Below, in pieces: positions 8,153-16,617 of a DNA stretch of 37,139 bases (the stretch's first letter is position 1; each line of letters starts with the position of its first letter). Position numbers and translations under genes: made by a program. The notes under the pieces were generated by a model. That model ran no database searches. It had not been told where the DNA came from and saw only the letters and a list, made by a program, of their open reading frames with translations. The DNA comes from Myxococcales bacterium (GTDB lineage: Bacteria; Myxococcota_A; Polyangia; Polyangiales; Polyangiaceae). The stretch spans positions 1-37,139 of the forward strand of contig PMCK01000251.1 of assembly GCA_003154095.1 (NCBI GenBank). The letters are read 5' to 3'.

Positions 8153-8830
8153 ATGACCGTCCGTGCCCTCATCGTTGACGACGACCGTCGCCTATTCGAA
8201 TTGCTTGCCGACTACTTGGGGCAAAACGACATTCGGGCAACTTGGGCCAAAGATGGTAGCACTGCCCTCTCGATCCTTTCGCAGGGTGCATTCGACGTCG
8301 TTCTTCTGGACGTGATGATGCCGGGCATGGATGGCCTGATGACACTCAAGGAAATCAGACGGCTATCAAGGGTTCCCGTCTTGATGTTGACAGCCAAGGG
8401 CGACGAGACCGATCGAGTCGTCGGTCTCGAGCTCGGGGCGGATGATTACCTGCCCAAGCCCTTTAGTCCGCGCGAATTGCTCGCGCGCCTGCGTGCGGTG
8501 CTGCGCCGGACCCAAGCATCCGAGGGTGAGCGAATCAACGTCGGAAATCTATGTGTTGACGTCGAGGCTCGCTCGGTGCGAGTCGACAAAACCCTGATCG
8601 AGCTCACCGGTCTCGAATTCGATCTCTTGTTGGCGCTGGTGCGAAGAGCCGGACGTGTAGTTCCGCGGGGTGCGTTGCTCGAACTTGCCGGTCGCAACGA
8701 CGTTACCGTCAGCGACAGGACGGTCGATGTGCACGTGTCCCATTTGCGAAGGAAATTGGGGGATGAACCGCCCAAGTTGATCCGAACCGTGAGAGGGGTC
8801 GGGTATCAGGTGGCGAAAGAAGAACCATGA
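8153..8830 (+). CDS. OmpR/CpxR-family response regulator
   Basis: A 225-residue regulator. The receiver domain (1-~115) has the acidic pocket DDD (9-11), phospho-acceptor Asp53 in LLDVMMPGMDG, the Thr/Ala switch in MLTAKGDE, and K in LPKPFSPREL. The C-terminal winged helix (~128-222) has TGLEFDLLLAL, SDRTVDVHVSHLRRKLG and IRTVRGVGYQV, diagnostic of the OmpR/PhoB class. Its stop overlaps the start of the histidine kinase (ATGA), so the two are a cognate pair. It probably controls this cluster, including the Spy-like gene, in response to envelope or metal stress. Confidence 0.93.
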   Translation: MTVRALIVDDDRRLFELLADYLGQNDIRATWAKDGSTALSILSQGAFDVVLLDVMMPGMDGLMTLKEIRRLSRVPVLMLTAKGDETDRVVGLELGADDYLPKPFSPRELLARLRAVLRRTQASEGERINVGNLCVDVEARSVRVDKTLIELTGLEFDLLLALVRRAGRVVPRGALLELAGRNDVTVSDRTVDVHVSHLRRKLGDEPPKLIRTVRGVGYQVAKEEP

Positions 8831-10080
8831 ATCGGTGTTGGCCGAGAGGGCGCTACATTCATTTGCGGCACCGGATATTTGCGGCCATCGTGGTCTCAAT
8901 CATCGTAACGGCGGGTTGTGTCGTGCTAGCTACCCGTCTCCTCGGTAGCCAAGAATTCCAGAGCGACATTGCGAATGCCCAGCACTTCGTGGGAGGGCGA
9001 TTCGCGGATGTTTGGGACGACCCTATGCGACGCCAGCGCATGGTCACCGAGATTGAATCGAGCTTCGGCGTATCCTTGCTATTGCGCGATTCCACGGCGC
9101 GGCTGATTTACGGGGATGCCTCGCGCTGCGGGCGTCCCGACTTTCAATTCGATGTCCCGGGTCCTCCGGGATCGCAGAACGACAAAGGTAAAGTTGCACT
9201 CTGCTTCAATCATACGCCCCGACACGGAATGCCCGTCGCCATTGGATTGATTGTTGGGGCGCTGATTCTCTGGGGGTTCTCGGGAAAAATAGCGCGACGT
9301 CTGGCTCGTCCTATCGACGAACTGTTGCGTGTCGCGCGCGAGATTGGCGAGGGGAACCTGGCGGCTCGCATGAGATTGCGACGGCACCACAGGGACGAGG
9401 TGGGTGAGATCGCAGAGGCCGTCAACGACATGGCGGTCCGCATCGAGCGACAACTCTCCGGACAACGCGAGCTATTGGCCGCCGTTTCACACGAGATTCG
9501 AACGCCGCTAGCGCGTCTGCGGGTCCTGGTGGAGCTCGAACGTACGAAGCCGCAAGATCCAAGGCGACTTGATGCAATCGAGGCCGAACTCGTCGAAATC
9601 GACAGCCTCGTGGGGCAATTGTTGGCCCAATCAAAGCTCGACTTTAGCGCGGTGGACCGACGACGACTCTGCGTGGCAGAGGTTGCCAGCACCGCCTTAG
9701 CACGTGCAAACTTGCCGCAGCAATTGTTGAATGACAAGAGCGATGGTGCTTGCGCTTTGGTTGACCCAAGCCTGATTGCCAGAGCCCTGGCCAATCTAGT
9801 CGACAATGCTCAGGGGCATGGTCAAGGCCTAACGGAACTGGCAATTACCCTCGAGCAAAACTGGGTAGTATTGGCCGTAAACGATCGTGGACCAGGAATC
9901 ACGAGCGACGTGTTTCCAAGGCTATTCAAACCCTTTGAACGCAGTGGCGAAAAGGCAGGGCTCGGATTGGGTCTGGCACTGGTCGAACGCATCGCGCAGG
10001 CCCACGGTGGGAGTGCGTTCGCGCTGCCACGCGATGAGGGTGGCGCCTCTGTGGGCTTTCGCATCGCATGCGAAAGTTGA
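8827..10080 (+). CDS. CpxA-type membrane histidine kinase
   Basis: A 417-residue sensor kinase. First membrane helix at ~17-38, a periplasmic sensor of ~100 residues with two Cys, second helix at ~137-155, a HAMP linker (RRLARPIDELLRVAREIGEG...), then the H-box AAVSHEIRTPLARLR with His222. The ATPase domain has LVDNAQGHG (N-box), VNDRGPGI (G1), FKPFER (F-box) and GLGLGLALVERIAQAHGG (G2). All parts for autophosphorylation are present. It overlaps the regulator by 4 bp and is overlapped at its end by a TPR-like membrane protein. Spy-like, small protein, regulator and kinase together resemble a Cpx- or Zra-type envelope stress circuit. Confidence 0.92.
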   Translation: MNRCWPRGRYIHLRHRIFAAIVVSIIVTAGCVVLATRLLGSQEFQSDIANAQHFVGGRFADVWDDPMRRQRMVTEIESSFGVSLLLRDSTARLIYGDASRCGRPDFQFDVPGPPGSQNDKGKVALCFNHTPRHGMPVAIGLIVGALILWGFSGKIARRLARPIDELLRVAREIGEGNLAARMRLRRHHRDEVGEIAEAVNDMAVRIERQLSGQRELLAAVSHEIRTPLARLRVLVELERTKPQDPRRLDAIEAELVEIDSLVGQLLAQSKLDFSAVDRRRLCVAEVASTALARANLPQQLLNDKSDGACALVDPSLIARALANLVDNAQGHGQGLTELAITLEQNWVVLAVNDRGPGITSDVFPRLFKPFERSGEKAGLGLGLALVERIAQAHGGSAFALPRDEGGASVGFRIACES

Positions 10081-10679
10081 CAGCGGGTATCGTGAAGGCA
10101 GATACTAACCAACTCGCAACCCCGATGAGCCGACGATTGCAAAATGCTTCGACCGCGCGCCGAATCGCGAATCTTTTGGTACTGGCGGGCGTTGCGACGG
10201 CAATCTTCTGGTTTGCGGTACGAAAGCCCGACAAAAGCCCGCCTAGTCGTGACGCCTCGGGTGGGCAGTCCGAAGGTGTCCCCGCAACTTCGGCAACGCA
10301 AATGCCGGTTGGCGCAAATCCTTCGCCAACGACCGTCAATACTGCAGCGGTACTCCCCACGTTGAATGTCCCGATCGACGAAGCCCAGCTCATGGTACAA
10401 CTTCGTCGCGTCAAAGAATCGAACCCCGAACTCGCGATTCAACTCGCCAGGGATGGAAATCGACGCTTCCCGAATAGCGCCGACGCCCCCGAGCGAACGT
10501 CAATCCTGATTCATGCCCTGTCCAGTCAAAATCGCCCGTCCGAAGCCCGCGGTGAAGCCGAAGACATGGTCAATCGATATCCAGATTCAGCTTGGGTCCA
10601 CGAAATCGAAGCTTTCACCGGTGCACATCGACATCGAAACGCGCGCGTGAACGACGCCGGAGAGCTCGAGTACAATTGA
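10068..10679 (+). CDS. Single-pass membrane protein with TPR-like tail
   Basis: A 203-residue protein overlapping the histidine kinase end by 13 bp if ATG 10068 is used; ATG 10125 (184 residues) is a possible alternative. Arg-rich N-terminus, one membrane helix (~34-50), a Pro/Ser/Thr-rich linker (~52-100), then a C-terminal helical repeat: ELAIQLARDGNRRFPNS, ILIHALSSQNRPSEARGEA, MVNRYPDSAW. This resembles the tail of the TPR-like protein at 27096-27770 (ELALELSREYERRFPRG, EALLRLNRRDEARATA, WLAMDPNG), which lies downstream of an ECF sigma gene. The two are probably paralogues placed with different regulators, perhaps as signal adaptors. No enzymatic motif. Confidence 0.65.
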   Translation: MRKLTAGIVKADTNQLATPMSRRLQNASTARRIANLLVLAGVATAIFWFAVRKPDKSPPSRDASGGQSEGVPATSATQMPVGANPSPTTVNTAAVLPTLNVPIDEAQLMVQLRRVKESNPELAIQLARDGNRRFPNSADAPERTSILIHALSSQNRPSEARGEAEDMVNRYPDSAWVHEIEAFTGAHRHRNARVNDAGELEYN

Positions 10680-10801
10680 AGTACGGGCGACCGAACCGGC
10701 GCGTAGTCAAGTGTCGGACACGACAAAACATCCCAAATTCCAGTAACTCGGCTCAAGAGAATCGCAATACTAGCGGGTACCAAATGGTCTAGGATGGTAT
10801 C

Positions 10802-12133
10802 GTGAACTCTTCTGATATGGACTTCGGTATTCGACGGTTGGGTGACTGCCAGTTTGATTCGCCCATTACGCTATCCACAACGAATGACGATAACATTGCG
10901 AATTACGTTACCGACAATCAACGCGTCATTTATCAGGTTGATGTCGATTTCGAAGACTGTGAAAGAACTCGGCTCAGCGCGGGGCTATTCGAGAAAGCCG
11001 GACCGCGACAACGGATATTCTTCAATCCGAGCGAGGTACATGCTGCAATACTGACAGCCGGTGGGTTGTGCCCGGGCCTCAACGACGTGATTCGCTCGAT
11101 TGTAATGACCCTGTGGTACCGGTACGGCGTGCGGCAGATTACGGGTGTGCGCTTTGGATACCGCGGACTTTACGATATCGATGACAGCCTGCGAGTGAGC
11201 TTGGATCCGGCCGCGGTGCGCGACATTCATCGCACTGGTGGGACGGTGCTGGGTTCCTCTCGCGGGGGCGGTAATCGCATCGCTGATATGGCGCAAGCCT
11301 GTCTGCGTCTCAATATCAATCTGCTTTTCTGTATTGGGGGAGACGGCACGCAAAAAGGCGCAATGGCCCTGGCCCGTGAATTCTCGAGAATCAATTCAAG
11401 TTGTGCCGTCGTCGGCATACCGAAGACCATCGACAATGACTTGAGTTTCGTCGAGCGCTCCTTCGGTTTCGATACGGCAGTTTCAGAGGCCGTCATGGCC
11501 GTTGCTGCCGCGCACACGGAGGCCCGCGCCGCCGTTGACGGAATTGGTCTAGTCAAGGTCATGGGAAGGCAATCCGGTTTCATTGCCGTGCACACAGCGC
11601 TCGCCCAAAATGACGTGAATTTCGTCCTAATTCCGGAGGTACCGTTCGAGCTCAAGGGTGTAAACGGCCTGCTTCGACATCTGGAAGATCGGCTCAAGGC
11701 CCGTCATCATGCCGTGATACTCGTGGCTGAAGGAGCAGGCCAACAACTGCTGGAAGCAACCAATCGGACCGACGCTTCCGGCAACGTGAAGCTGGCCGAC
11801 ATTGGGCCTTTCTTGTGCGACAACATCAACGCACATTTCCGCAATTTGGGGCGCGAAGTGAGTATCAAGTACATTGATCCGAGCTACATCATTCGGAGCG
11901 CGCCCACGATTGCGAATGATTCAATCTATTGTCAACGGCTTGGGGCCAACGGTGTGCACGCTGCAATGGCGGGAAGAACGGAATGCCTGGTTGGTCTCGT
12001 CAACGGCAGATTCGTGCATGTGCCGATGGCGCTGGCTGCCGGCAAACGCAACTTCGTCGACCCCGAAAGCGCGCTCTGGCGCGACGTCATCGAAGCCACG
12101 GGCCAGCCGCCATTAATGTTGAATTTGCTGTAA
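10802..12133 (+). CDS. 6-phosphofructokinase, plant-like ATP-type
   Basis: A 443-residue phosphofructokinase read from GTG 10802, preceded by AGGA at 8 bp. Motifs in order: ILTAGGLCPGLNDVIRSIV, GGTVLGSSRGG, IGGDGTQKGA (Gly182 at the position that is Gly in ATP-users and Asp in PPi-users), PKTIDND, SFGFDTAVSEA, MGRQSGFIA, IPEVPFEL, AEGAGQ and KYIDPSYIIRS. The N-terminal ~75-residue extension and this motif set match the long clade that includes plant cytosolic PFKs and many bacterial homologues. It should phosphorylate fructose-6-phosphate with ATP, but donor choice should be tested. It stands alone; a ~390-bp gap follows. Confidence 0.88.
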   Translation: MNSSDMDFGIRRLGDCQFDSPITLSTTNDDNIANYVTDNQRVIYQVDVDFEDCERTRLSAGLFEKAGPRQRIFFNPSEVHAAILTAGGLCPGLNDVIRSIVMTLWYRYGVRQITGVRFGYRGLYDIDDSLRVSLDPAAVRDIHRTGGTVLGSSRGGGNRIADMAQACLRLNINLLFCIGGDGTQKGAMALAREFSRINSSCAVVGIPKTIDNDLSFVERSFGFDTAVSEAVMAVAAAHTEARAAVDGIGLVKVMGRQSGFIAVHTALAQNDVNFVLIPEVPFELKGVNGLLRHLEDRLKARHHAVILVAEGAGQQLLEATNRTDASGNVKLADIGPFLCDNINAHFRNLGREVSIKYIDPSYIIRSAPTIANDSIYCQRLGANGVHAAMAGRTECLVGLVNGRFVHVPMALAAGKRNFVDPESALWRDVIEATGQPPLMLNLL

Positions 12134-12525
12134 TTGAACTCCTTCCGACTGTATCGTTGACCTCTCACATTCCACTTGAGAAGTTGGTGACCTCTACCTT
12201 GGATTTTCATGGGCTACCTGTACCTCCGTCGCGACGTTCGCGACCTGCGGTGCTGCGCGCAAGGTCGGATCTTTTGTTGGTACCTATTTTTCCGACGGAT
12301 ATGGTCTAAGAGCTCACTTGGAAATATTGCTGCCGAAGCTGGTTTTCACGGAATTTCGCGCTCAGAGTTGCCCCTATCGTCCGTCGACACTGTGAAAACA
12401 AAGGATATTTGGGCGTCCGACCGAAGTATTCTGGGTCCGGATGTGATATCGACCTCTGCGCTAGTACTTGGCGGCGCCGCTATGATTAAAGCAAAATAGT
12501 GCGGCCCACTCGGGGACCCCCCACG
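12134..12525. other. Gap without a convincing gene
   Basis: About 390 bp between the phosphofructokinase and the Hsp70-like gene. Short frames run through it, but none has recognisable residues or a ribosome site. A TATGAT box at 12481-12486 could be a -10 element for the Hsp70-like gene, but no matching -35 was found. Confidence 0.3.
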
Positions 12526-14070
12526 ATGCGACTAGGAATCGATTTTGGCACTACGCGAACCGTCGTTGCGGCCGTTGATAAGGGTCGTTATCCGGTGGCG
12601 ATCTTCGATACCCCCCAGGGACTCGCCGATTTTCTTCCGGGCCTTGCATTTGCAAATAGTACCGGCATCGATTTTGGTTATGAACCTGGCACCGAGGCGG
12701 AAGGTTCCCGGGCACTGAGATCGATTAAGCGAGTCGTGGGTTCATTGGCTCCGGATGATCCAGTCCCGGGCCTCGAAACGCATACGGCAGCAAAGGCGCT
12801 GGCCACGGACTATCTGCGATTCGTTCGGCGAATGTTGGTTGAGCAATCCAATTTGGAAATTGGTGCGAACGAACCGCTGGAGGCAATGGTGGCCGTTCCG
12901 GCAAATTCGAACACTGGCCAGCGCTTCGTCACGGTCGAGGCGTTTACTCGAGCGGGCTTTCAGGTCGTCGGTATGCTGAACGAGCCCACGGCGGCGGCGA
13001 TTGAATTTGCGCACAGAAATCTCGGCGCAATTGGCAAACGGACTCCTAAACGTTATGTCGTTGTCTATGACCTGGGTGGGGGCACTTTCGATACTTCGGC
13101 TGTGTCCCTGGCGGAGCGTCGGTTCGAATTGCTCCGAAGCGAAGGCATCGGGCAACTCGGCGGAGACGACTTTGACGAGGTGATATTCGACTATGCGCTC
13201 GAAGTTGCCAATATCGACCGTTCGAGCATTGGGCGTTCGAATCAGTCAAGAATGCTCGAATTGTGCCGCGAAGCGAAGGAATCACTCACCACGGCGAGTC
13301 GCAAGCTGCTGATCGACTTTAGCCGAGTCTTGCCGATTGAAACTTCAATCGTGCTCGACGTCGATGAGATTTACGGGCGTTGCCAGCCCCTGATTGATCG
13401 AACTCTCGAGCTTCTGGATCGCGTGCTTGGTAGCCTGACCAGCTTCGGAATCGACCCGGGTAATCAACGGGAATTGGGCGCAATCTATCTGGTGGGTGGA
13501 GCCACGTCGTTTCCTCCGGTGAGTCGTGCGCTACGCAAGCTTTACAAACGAAAAATCCTGCTCGCGCCGCAACCGCACGCGGCAACTGCAGTGGGCTTGG
13601 CAATTGCCTGTGATCCGGATGCTGGCATATTCGTTCGCGAGTCGGTTACGCGCCATTTTGGTGTTTGGCGCGAAGGGGAAGGGGGGCGAGCCAAGATCTT
13701 CGACCCAATTTTGCTCAAAGATACGGCCGCATCGGATCAAAACGGGATTCGAATCGAGCGCAGTTATCGCCCTGCGCATCGGGTGGGCCACTTGCGGTTT
13801 CTCGAATGCACCGACATCGACGTTCACGGACAACCCGCTGGAGATCTAACGCCCTGGGGTGATCTTTACTTCCCTTACGATCCGGATCTCGCGGACCGCA
13901 ATGACCTGGAACGACTACCAGCGGCGCGTTGCGATGGCCTCACGAGTGAAGAAATCGTGGAGGTTTACGAATACGGTGCCGGCGGTGGAGTGACCATCTC
14001 GATCGAAAACAGAACTCACGGTTATCGCAGGAGGTACGCCGTACCCTGGGGCGCCAGCAGCACCGAATAG
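12526..14070 (+). CDS. Hsp70-family (DnaK-like) ATPase without a standard substrate domain
   Basis: A 514-residue protein starting at ATG 12526, chosen because MRLGIDFGTTRTVVAAV is the exact N-terminal phosphate-1 loop of Hsp70 proteins. Further motifs: AVPANSNTGQR (~126-136), LNEPTAAAIEFA (~152-163), VVVYDLGGGTFDTSAV (~181-196), GGDDFDE and LVGGATSFPPVSRAL (~326-340). The nucleotide-binding domain therefore looks complete. After ~380 residues comes a shorter C-terminal region with a beta-rich part (LRFLECTDIDVHGQPAGDLTPWGDLYFP), not a DnaK-type lid and tail. Such Hsp70-like proteins are common in Myxococcota and are not general chaperones as far as is known. No DnaJ or GrpE is nearby. Confidence 0.85.
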   Translation: MRLGIDFGTTRTVVAAVDKGRYPVAIFDTPQGLADFLPGLAFANSTGIDFGYEPGTEAEGSRALRSIKRVVGSLAPDDPVPGLETHTAAKALATDYLRFVRRMLVEQSNLEIGANEPLEAMVAVPANSNTGQRFVTVEAFTRAGFQVVGMLNEPTAAAIEFAHRNLGAIGKRTPKRYVVVYDLGGGTFDTSAVSLAERRFELLRSEGIGQLGGDDFDEVIFDYALEVANIDRSSIGRSNQSRMLELCREAKESLTTASRKLLIDFSRVLPIETSIVLDVDEIYGRCQPLIDRTLELLDRVLGSLTSFGIDPGNQRELGAIYLVGGATSFPPVSRALRKLYKRKILLAPQPHAATAVGLAIACDPDAGIFVRESVTRHFGVWREGEGGRAKIFDPILLKDTAASDQNGIRIERSYRPAHRVGHLRFLECTDIDVHGQPAGDLTPWGDLYFPYDPDLADRNDLERLPAARCDGLTSEEIVEVYEYGAGGGVTISIENRTHGYRRRYAVPWGASSTE

Positions 14071-14074
14071 CGAA

Positions 14075-14099
14075 GCCAGACCCAAACAGGACGTCTGGC
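14075..14099 (+). terminator. Possible terminator after the Hsp70-like gene
   Basis: A perfect 7-bp stem, GCCAGAC (14075-14081) with GTCTGGC (14093-14099), an 11-nt loop and a short TTT, starting 4 bp after the stop codon. The T-run is weak. Confidence 0.4.
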
Positions 14100-14164
14100 T
14101 TTCAGCTGTCAGCGATCAGCTGTCAGCCGGCACTCCGAAACACTAATTGCTGACGGCTGAAAGC
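14098..14164. repeat. Inverted-repeat element with CAGCTGTCAGC core
   Basis: Arms 14098-14113 and 14149-14164 are complementary over 15 of 16 bases (GCTTTCAGCTGTCAGC and GCTGACGGCTGAAAGC). The left side holds two direct copies of CAGCTGTCAGC (14103-14113 and 14117-14127). The structure resembles the small palindromic intergenic repeats found in many bacteria. Only this copy is in the window, so mobility cannot be judged. Confidence 0.6.
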
Positions 14165-14220
14165 TGGTAGCCATGACAACATTGAGAAATATTTCGCCAA
14201 ATTGGTCAAGAGTACGCCGC

Positions 14221-14754
14221 TCAGGGCTTAATAACCGCCTGTCCCTTTTCCCAGTTACACGGGCACAGTTCCCCACTTTGTAGTCCGTCGAGTACTCGAA
14301 TCACTTCGCCGGTATTGCGGCCTACGGATAGATCATTGACGTTGACCCAGCGAATTGCTCCTCCGGGATCAATGGCGAAGGTTGCGCGTAGCGCGACGCC
14401 ACTGCCGTGAAGTACACCAAATGCCGAAGCTAACTCGCGTTTCGTGTCCGCCAGCATCGGATACGGCAGATGTTTCAGTTCCGGGTTGGCGTTACGCCAC
14501 GCCAAATGCACGTACTGTGTGTCGATGCTCACGCCGAGCACTTGAACGTCTCGATCTTCGAAGTCATTGATTCGCTTGCCAAAATCAGCAATTTCAGTCG
14601 GGCATATGAACGTGAAGTCCATCGGCCAGAAGAAGATGACCAGCCACTTACCCCGATATGAATCATGGCTTATCTCTTGAAACTCACGGCCCTTTTCCAG
14701 GCTTACTACTGCTGTTAGCCTAAACTCAGGCACTCTGTCTCCCACGGTCAGCAT
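14221..14754 (-). CDS. 2-Cys peroxiredoxin, AhpC/Prx1 type
   Basis: A 177-residue thiol peroxidase. ATG 14754 is preceded by AAGGA and gives the usual N-terminus (MLTVGDRVPEF); a longer frame begins at 14847. The peroxidatic Cys51 is in MDFTFICPTEI, with the catalytic Pro/Thr preceding it. The resolving Cys164 is in GELCPCNWEKG near the end, where AhpC has GEVCPxNW; an extra Cys166 is unusual. It reduces hydrogen or alkyl peroxides. There is no adjacent reductase (AhpF/AhpD), so it may use thioredoxin. It diverges from the YqgE/AlgH gene across a 225-bp spacer that should hold both promoters; no clear consensus boxes were found. Confidence 0.9.
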   Translation of the reverse strand: MLTVGDRVPEFRLTAVVSLEKGREFQEISHDSYRGKWLVIFFWPMDFTFICPTEIADFGKRINDFEDRDVQVLGVSIDTQYVHLAWRNANPELKHLPYPMLADTKRELASAFGVLHGSGVALRATFAIDPGGAIRWVNVNDLSVGRNTGEVIRVLDGLQSGELCPCNWEKGQAVIKP

Positions 14755-14979
14755 GAAATCAGGTCCTTGTCGATTGCGGATCAGACTCAGCGGCTGGAGC
14801 CCTAAAGTCCGCCGCACAGTAAAGCACGGGTAGGCCAAGACCCACAAATAGCAATTGCATTTATTGCCGGGTCAATCGCAAAGTCGCGGGTTCTTCCGCA
14901 GTTCACGTGTGAATCGTACTGGATTTTTACGTAGCGGGTTGATTGATTGGACGACCATTGCTACTTTCATGCGAGGCAC

Positions 14980-15543
14980 ATGTCACCGCTTGCTCCCGGG
15001 TTACTCGTAGCTGCGCCGCCCCTCGGTGATCCTAACTTCGATCGGTCCGTTGTGTTGTTGGCTACTCACGGCCCCGAAGGGGCCTTTGGGTGGGTCATCA
15101 ATGGTCGAGAATTGATGTCGCTCTCCGATCTACTTGTACGTGCCGATGTTACAAATACACCGCCCGCCCTTCGAGGAGTTGTGCGCGTTGGTGGCCCCGT
15201 CTCGCAAGAGCAAATATGGCTGCTATATCGAAACGAAGATCGATTCGATGAAATCGATGGCCAGTTCGACGTAGGCACGCAAATACTCGCCACGGCTTCG
15301 CGTCGAGTTCTGGAGGCGCTGGGTGACGGCCGCCCGCGCGGCAATGTCGTAGGCCTAGCGGGATATGCGGGTTGGGCGCCATCTCAGTTGGAGAATGAAA
15401 TCCGTCAAGGTGCATGGCTGCCAACGGAAATCGATCCGGCGGTTGTCTTCGACGTGCCGGCGGATGAAGCCTGGCAAAGGGCCTATGCCCTGGTGGGTGC
15501 GACTCCGATGTCATTCACTACGCGGACGGTGGGTTTGGCGTAG
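14980..15543 (+). CDS. YqgE/AlgH family protein (UPF0301)
   Basis: A 187-residue protein, the usual family length when ATG 14980 is used (GCGAGGC ribosome site just upstream; a longer frame starts at 14947). Family signatures: LAPGLLVAAPPLGDPNFDRSVVLLATHGPEGAFGWVING near the start, VRVGGPVSQEQIWLLY in the middle, and GYAGWAPSQLENEIRQGAWL towards the end. The biochemical role is not settled; the family was linked to alginate regulation in Pseudomonas. It is followed 18 bp later by the formylglycine-enzyme-fold protein, probably in the same operon. Confidence 0.9.
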   Translation: MSPLAPGLLVAAPPLGDPNFDRSVVLLATHGPEGAFGWVINGRELMSLSDLLVRADVTNTPPALRGVVRVGGPVSQEQIWLLYRNEDRFDEIDGQFDVGTQILATASRRVLEALGDGRPRGNVVGLAGYAGWAPSQLENEIRQGAWLPTEIDPAVVFDVPADEAWQRAYALVGATPMSFTTRTVGLA

Positions 15544-15561
15544 TCGACCGAGGGCGTTAGC

Positions 15562-16437
15562 TTGAAGCCATCGTTTCAATTGTTCGCGCTCGCAGCCGGC
15601 GTACTTTACGCAACCTTCGGGCAGCCTGCCCATTGCCAGCAAACTTCGGCGGTCGCAGCATCTGCTTCACACATCGCCAGGCAGGCTCGTTGCCCCCCCG
15701 AGATGGTGCAAGTCGAAAGAAGCTGCATCGATCGCTGGGAAATCACGACAGTCGATGTGCGGACGCATCGTGAGCTTTCGCCCTATTTTCCGCCGCATCC
15801 AGTCTCGCTCAGACGAGTCTTCGATACCTGGCAAATTGAGCGATCCAGTACAGGTGATGCCCAGGCCAGGCTTTTGCCACTGCCCGAATTGCCCGATTGG
15901 CAATTGACCGAGGACTTCGAACCCCTGGCGGTGAGTCGTGAGGGCGTCACGCCGCAAGGATATCTCTCACGCGACATGGCTCGACGTGCCTGCACCAATG
16001 CCGGCAAACGACTGTGTCGCATGGACGAATGGAAGCGCGCGTGTCGTGGGAGTGCGAACCGCGACTTCCCGTACGGAAGTAACTACGTGCCGGGGGCCTG
16101 CAACGTTGGGCGTTTGACTCATGCCGCATATGTCCTTCACGGCAATGCGTCGATAGGACATCTCGACCCGAGGCTCAATCTAGTCTGGGAGCAAGGGCGC
16201 AGCCCACTATTGCGAACCACCGGAGCCACCAAGACCTGCGTAAGTCGCTGGCACGACGACGGCATCTACGACATGGTTGGAAATCTCGATGAATGGGTCG
16301 ACGATGACGGAGCGGGATTCGTCGGCGGTTTCTACGCGCGATCATCCACCAAGGGCTGCGACGCCCGAGTTCGAACTCACCCCCCCAGTTACTTCGATTA
16401 CTCGACGGGTGCTCGCTGCTGCCGCGATGCCGAATAG
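15562..16437 (+). CDS. Secreted protein with formylglycine-generating-enzyme (SUMF1) fold
   Basis: A 291-residue protein started from TTG 15562, preceded by GAGGG. The signal peptide covers ~1-25 (cleavage near PAHCQQ). The FGE-sulfatase fold shows in CPPEMVQVERSCIDRWEIT (~43-61), GKRLCRMDEWKRACRG (~148-163), FPYG, DMVGNLDEWVDDD (~233-245), GGFYARSS and the terminal GARCCRD (~282-288). The paired active-site cysteines that define true copper-dependent FGE are not evident, so this is probably one of the many non-modifying SUMF1-fold proteins of myxobacteria, acting in the periplasm or outside. It follows YqgE/AlgH by 18 bp and is convergent with a ferredoxin gene 6 bp away. Confidence 0.8.
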   Translation: MKPSFQLFALAAGVLYATFGQPAHCQQTSAVAASASHIARQARCPPEMVQVERSCIDRWEITTVDVRTHRELSPYFPPHPVSLRRVFDTWQIERSSTGDAQARLLPLPELPDWQLTEDFEPLAVSREGVTPQGYLSRDMARRACTNAGKRLCRMDEWKRACRGSANRDFPYGSNYVPGACNVGRLTHAAYVLHGNASIGHLDPRLNLVWEQGRSPLLRTTGATKTCVSRWHDDGIYDMVGNLDEWVDDDGAGFVGGFYARSSTKGCDARVRTHPPSYFDYSTGARCCRDAE

Positions 16438-16443
16438 GTGCGG

Positions 16444-16617
16444 TCAGTCGAGCGACAGTGCCGTCTCGGGACAAACATCGACGCAGGCTGCGCAATCCGA
16501 GCAATCGTCTTCACTCACGTGAACTTTGCCGTCATTGACTTTGAGCGCTTCACTCGGGCAACTTTCAGTGCAATCGCCACAACCCGTGCATTTTGCTTCC
16601 GTAACTTTGACTGCCAT
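16444..16617 (-). CDS. Two-[4Fe-4S] ferredoxin, 57 residues
   Basis: A small electron carrier. Cys10, 13, 16 and 20 (CTGCGDCTESCP) and Cys39, 42, 45 and 49 (CSDCAACVDVCP) form two perfect C-x2-C-x2-C-x3-C-P sets, the clostridial-type bacterial ferredoxin pattern. ATG 16617 is preceded by a strong ribosome site, AAGGAG, at 7 bp. The gene is easily missed because of its length. No oxidoreductase partner is adjacent: upstream on the same strand lies a START-like protein (242 bp away), and the formylglycine-fold gene ends 6 bp beyond the stop. The partner may lie elsewhere. Confidence 0.93.
   Translation of the reverse strand: MAVKVTEAKCTGCGDCTESCPSEALKVNDGKVHVSEDDCSDCAACVDVCPETALSLD

Noticed and set aside
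12209-12499. 96-codon frame before the Hsp70-like gene
   Set aside because: Odd composition, no ribosome site and no family features.
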